From Pseudomonadota bacterium (GTDB lineage: Bacteria > Pseudomonadota > Gammaproteobacteria > Xanthomonadales > Rhodanobacteraceae): a stretch of DNA of 6,695 bases. Both the position numbers and the translations under genes were made by a program. The notes beneath the pieces were generated by a model. That model worked only from the letters and a program-made list of their open reading frames with translations, made no database searches and was not told the DNA's origin. Numbering within the stretch: the first letter of the stretch is position 1; each line of letters begins with the position of its first letter. The DNA is taken from contig JAEZQS010000077.1 in the NCBI GenBank assembly GCA_023412995.1, forward strand, positions 1-6,695, written 5' to 3'. Below are positions 3,690-6,695 of the stretch, piece by piece.

Positions 3690-6653
3690 ATGAATCTTAT
3701 GAGCAACGAGCTTTTCAAAGCCGTGCGCTACGCGTTGTATGCCGGTACCACGGCCGTGGTCGGATTGTCCGCGGCTCCGGCGCTCGCCCAGGACGATGAC
3801 ACCGGGCAGAGGCTGGAAACCATCACGGTGACGGGTTCGAACATCCGTCGCGTGGATATCGAAACGTCCAATCCGGTCATCACCATCGATCGCGCGGCGA
3901 TCGAGAAGACCGGCAAGCTGACCCTGGGCGACCTGGTGCAGCAGCTCCCGGCCGTTACCGGCCCGAATACCAATCCGCAGGTCAACAACGCCGGCGGCAG
4001 CGGCTTCTCCAGCATCGGCCTGCGCGGCCTCGGTTCGCAGCGCACCCTCGTGCTGATCAATGGTCACCGCTACCTGACGGGCGATCCGAACGCGATCCCG
4101 TCCAACATGATCGAGCGCATCGAGGTGCTGACCGACGGTGCCTCGTCGGTGTACGGCTCCGACGCGATCGCGGGCGTCGTGAACTTCATCCTGCGCAGCG
4201 ACTACCAGGGCGCCGAGTTCGCCGTGGACTACGGCATCTCCGACCGCGACGACGGCGAGAGCACGGGCTACCAGTTCACGTTCGGCCAGAGCACCGACCG
4301 CGGCAGCATCATGGCCGGCATCAGCTACAAGAAGATCGACGGCGTGCTCGCCGGCCACCGCGACTTCTCGAAGGATTCGGTTTCCCTCTACGGCACGACG
4401 TCGTTCCCGCCGCAGGGCTTCGTCGGCGGCTCGTCCTCGTCCGAGTTCGGCCACATCCAGGTTCCGGAAGGCTTCGGCGACATCGTCGGTTGCCCGGGTG
4501 GTTCCTACATCGCGCTCAATCCCGGCGCGAGCGGCATGAACCTCGCGACCGACTACCACTGCTACCGCAACAACGCGGGTCCGGACGGCCCCAGCGACAA
4601 GTACAACTACGCGACGGTCAACCTGATCATGACCCCGCAGGAGCGCACCGGCCTGTTCCTCAACGGCAACTACAAGTTGACGGACGACATCGAGGCGTAC
4701 CTGTCGGTCCTGCACCACAAGACCTCCTCGGGCTTCCAGCTCGCGCCGGCCGTGTACGGCACGCCGTACGGCGCCGTGTTCTCGGCCGACAGCTACTACA
4801 ACCCGTTCGGCGTCGACTACGTCGGCGGCGGCGCGTCGTTCAATTCGCGCCTGGTCTCGGCCGGCAACCGCAGCGCGTCCATCGGCCGCGACGACGACCA
4901 GATCTCCACCGGCTTCCGTGGCTCCTTCTCGGTCTGGAACGACCAGCAGTGGAACTGGGAAATCGGCTACGACTACGGCCACGCCAACCTGTCCACGACC
5001 ACCTACGGCCTGCCGAACCTCGCGATCCTGAACGTTGCCAGCGGCCCCTCGTTCCTGGGTAGCGACGGCGTCGTCCACTGCGGCACCCCGGACGCCCCGA
5101 TCGACGGCTGCGTGCCGTTCAATCCGTTCAACCTGCAGGATCCGAACAGCGTCGCGGTGCTCCGCAGCGCCGCCGCGCCGGCGTCGAGCAACAGCTACCA
5201 GAAGGAAACGGTCAAGCGCATCGACCTCAACGGCGGCCTGTTCGAACTGCCGGCCGGCACGGTCCAGCTTGCCCTCGGTGCGAACTACCGCACCGAATAC
5301 GTCAACCAGGTGGTCGATACCGGCCTGCTGATCGACTTCAACGGCAACTGCACGCTGGGCAGCCAGTGCGCCTCGGCGCTGCAGGGCGGCTACAACGTCA
5401 AGGAAGCGTACGCCGAACTGTTCGTGCCGATCCTCAAGGACGTGCCGTTCGTGCACGCGCTGAACCTCACCGTCGGCGACCGCTATTCGAAGTTCAACAC
5501 CTTCGGCAACACCAACAACACCAAGATCGCCGTCGAGTGGCGTCCGATCGAGGACCTGCTGCTGCGCGGCACGGTGTCCGAGGTGTTCCGTGCCCCGACC
5601 GTCAGCGACATCTTCGGCGGCGCGACGAGCGATGCGCCGAAGCTGTCGAACGATCCCTGCGACCACTACACCGGTGGCGGCAACCCGGCCTGCGCCGGCG
5701 TGCCGACCGACGGCAGCTTCGTCAACCAGAACGTGGCCCAGCAGCTGCAGCTGAACGCCATCGCCTCGGGCGCCGCCTTCGCCGGCTTCCCGATCGGTCC
5801 GGAGACGGGCAAGTCGTTCGACTTCGGCATCGTCTATGACCCGTCGTGGCTTGACGGCCTGTCGGTGAGTGCGGACGTGTGGCGCCTGTACCTGACCAAC
5901 AACATCACGGCGATCGGCGCGCAGGCCGTGCTGGACCTGTGCTATGCCGGCCAGACGGAGTTCTGCCCGCTGATCCGCCGCTACCAGGACGGCAGCAACG
6001 CCGGCCAGATCCAGACCATCATCGAGCCGACCGGCAACCTCGGTCGCGTCGACGTGGGTGGCGTGGACTTCGCGCTCAACTACCGCCTGCCGGAGTTCTC
6101 GTTCGGCCGCTTCAACGTGGCCCTCAACGCGACCTACCTGAAGAACTACGACCTGCAGACGGCGCCGGGCCTGGAAGGCAACACCACCTACCATTACGCC
6201 GGCCACTTCATGCCGTTCGGTTCGTCGCTGCAGTCGGCTTGCCCGGGCGCGGGCGGCGGCGTGTGCCTGTTCCCGCGCTGGCGCGCCACCTCCAGCGTGG
6301 GCTGGCAGATGGGTCCGTTCGATGCGTCGTGGGCGATGCGTTACGTCGGCCGCTTCCGCATGGGTTCGCCGGCACCGTCGCAGGACGTGTTCCCGGCCGG
6401 CACCTGCTACTACGGCGACTACTGCACGCTGCACAACCTGTATTACGACTACGGCGCGACGGTCTACAACGACCTGCAGTTCGGCTACAACATCGAGCCG
6501 ATCAACACGCGCATCGACCTGGGCGTGAACAACGTGGGCGACAAGCAGCCGCCGTTCCTGTACGCGAACAACACGCTCAACGCCAACACCGATCCGGCGA
6601 ACTTCGACCTGCTCGGCCGCTATTACTGGGGCCGCGTGACCGTCAAGTTCTGA
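3690..6653 (+). CDS. TonB-dependent outer-membrane receptor
   Basis: The 987-residue product is a complete receptor that imports a ligand across the outer membrane using energy passed from TonB-ExbB-ExbD. Residues 1-33 or 1-34 form the signal peptide, ending in APALA|Q. A TonB box region, LETITVTGSNIRR (42-54), follows. The plug domain spans about 60-170, with LGDLVQQLPAV, GLRGLGSQRTLVLINGHR (110-127), IERIEVLTDGASSVYGSDAI and AGVVNFILR. The beta-barrel fills the rest, with the conserved VFRAPTVSDIF segment and a C-terminal strand ending YYWGRVTVKF; the final Phe fits recognition by the BAM complex. Length and motifs match the Oar-like/large TonB receptors common in Xanthomonadaceae. All 14 cysteines lie in the barrel part, as seven close pairs (see findings). 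Codon choice looks more biased towards C-ending codons (AAC, GGC, CGC) than in its neighbours, which suggests high expression. The ligand is unknown: an iron chelate, a glycan or a peptide are all possible, and the immediate neighbours give no clear clue. Confidence 0.95.
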   Translation: MNLMSNELFKAVRYALYAGTTAVVGLSAAPALAQDDDTGQRLETITVTGSNIRRVDIETSNPVITIDRAAIEKTGKLTLGDLVQQLPAVTGPNTNPQVNNAGGSGFSSIGLRGLGSQRTLVLINGHRYLTGDPNAIPSNMIERIEVLTDGASSVYGSDAIAGVVNFILRSDYQGAEFAVDYGISDRDDGESTGYQFTFGQSTDRGSIMAGISYKKIDGVLAGHRDFSKDSVSLYGTTSFPPQGFVGGSSSSEFGHIQVPEGFGDIVGCPGGSYIALNPGASGMNLATDYHCYRNNAGPDGPSDKYNYATVNLIMTPQERTGLFLNGNYKLTDDIEAYLSVLHHKTSSGFQLAPAVYGTPYGAVFSADSYYNPFGVDYVGGGASFNSRLVSAGNRSASIGRDDDQISTGFRGSFSVWNDQQWNWEIGYDYGHANLSTTTYGLPNLAILNVASGPSFLGSDGVVHCGTPDAPIDGCVPFNPFNLQDPNSVAVLRSAAAPASSNSYQKETVKRIDLNGGLFELPAGTVQLALGANYRTEYVNQVVDTGLLIDFNGNCTLGSQCASALQGGYNVKEAYAELFVPILKDVPFVHALNLTVGDRYSKFNTFGNTNNTKIAVEWRPIEDLLLRGTVSEVFRAPTVSDIFGGATSDAPKLSNDPCDHYTGGGNPACAGVPTDGSFVNQNVAQQLQLNAIASGAAFAGFPIGPETGKSFDFGIVYDPSWLDGLSVSADVWRLYLTNNITAIGAQAVLDLCYAGQTEFCPLIRRYQDGSNAGQIQTIIEPTGNLGRVDVGGVDFALNYRLPEFSFGRFNVALNATYLKNYDLQTAPGLEGNTTYHYAGHFMPFGSSLQSACPGAGGGVCLFPRWRATSSVGWQMGPFDASWAMRYVGRFRMGSPAPSQDVFPAGTCYYGDYCTLHNLYYDYGATVYNDLQFGYNIEPINTRIDLGVNNVGDKQPPFLYANNTLNANTDPANFDLLGRYYWGRVTVKF

Positions 6654-6695
6654 TCCGGCGGGCGTAGTAACCTTCGGGGCCGCGCGGTTTCTGAC
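6654..6695. other. 3' flank of the receptor gene, cut by window edge
   Basis: Only 42 bases follow the stop. CCTTCGGGGCCGCGCGG (6671-6687) could be the left arm of a terminator stem whose right arm is outside the window. No gene start is visible. Confidence 0.25.

Noticed and set aside
3534..6434. A 966-codon open frame on the minus strand, antisense to the TonB receptor gene
   Set aside because: It is a shadow of the receptor's codon bias. Its composition is Val/Ala/Arg/Asp-rich and repetitive, with no recognisable domain, while the plus strand holds a complete receptor with a signal peptide and conserved motifs.

Overview
The window looks like chromosomal DNA of a GC-rich gammaproteobacterium of the Xanthomonadaceae/Lysobacteraceae (Lysobacter, Luteimonas, Xanthomonas or relatives). 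This rests on the strong G/C third-position bias, the Oar-like TonB-dependent receptor, and the pairing of a TPR-sulfotransferase with such a receptor, which I recall as common in that group. No species can be assigned. I see no rRNA, tRNA, insertion sequence, phage gene or CRISPR array.

Layout. (1) Positions 1-361, minus strand: N-terminal part of a small exported DUF4440/SnoaL-like (NTF2-fold) protein that runs off the left edge. (2) Positions 362-719: a non-coding region between divergent genes, with a candidate forward promoter near 588. (3) Positions 720-1715, plus: an exported, beta-strand-rich protein of unknown function, probably in the outer membrane. (4) Positions 1814-3364, plus: a 516-residue cytoplasmic protein with N-terminal TPR repeats and a C-terminal PAPS-dependent sulfotransferase domain. 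(5) Positions 3365-3689: a repeat-rich intergenic region with at least one good promoter for the next gene. (6) Positions 3690-6653, plus: a complete 987-residue TonB-dependent outer-membrane receptor. (7) Positions 6654-6695: the start of the 3' flank, cut by the window edge.

How the genes may fit together. Three plus-strand genes follow each other. The unknown envelope protein and the sulfotransferase are 98 bp apart with a possible internal promoter, so co-transcription is possible but not shown. The receptor has its own long, structured upstream region and is probably a separate unit. The receptor and the unknown protein belong to the cell envelope; the sulfotransferase is cytoplasmic.

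The points most worth a second look are: seven closely spaced cysteine pairs confined to the receptor's predicted barrel; a repeated TTCCGGCC motif that could form alternative hairpins upstream of the receptor; tyrosine-sulfotransferase-like active-site spacing in the sulfotransferase, next to a receptor with a Tyr/Asp-rich segment; and the unknown protein at 720-1715. I see no convincing evidence for a wholly new multi-gene system; the rest of the window is ordinary chromosomal content.
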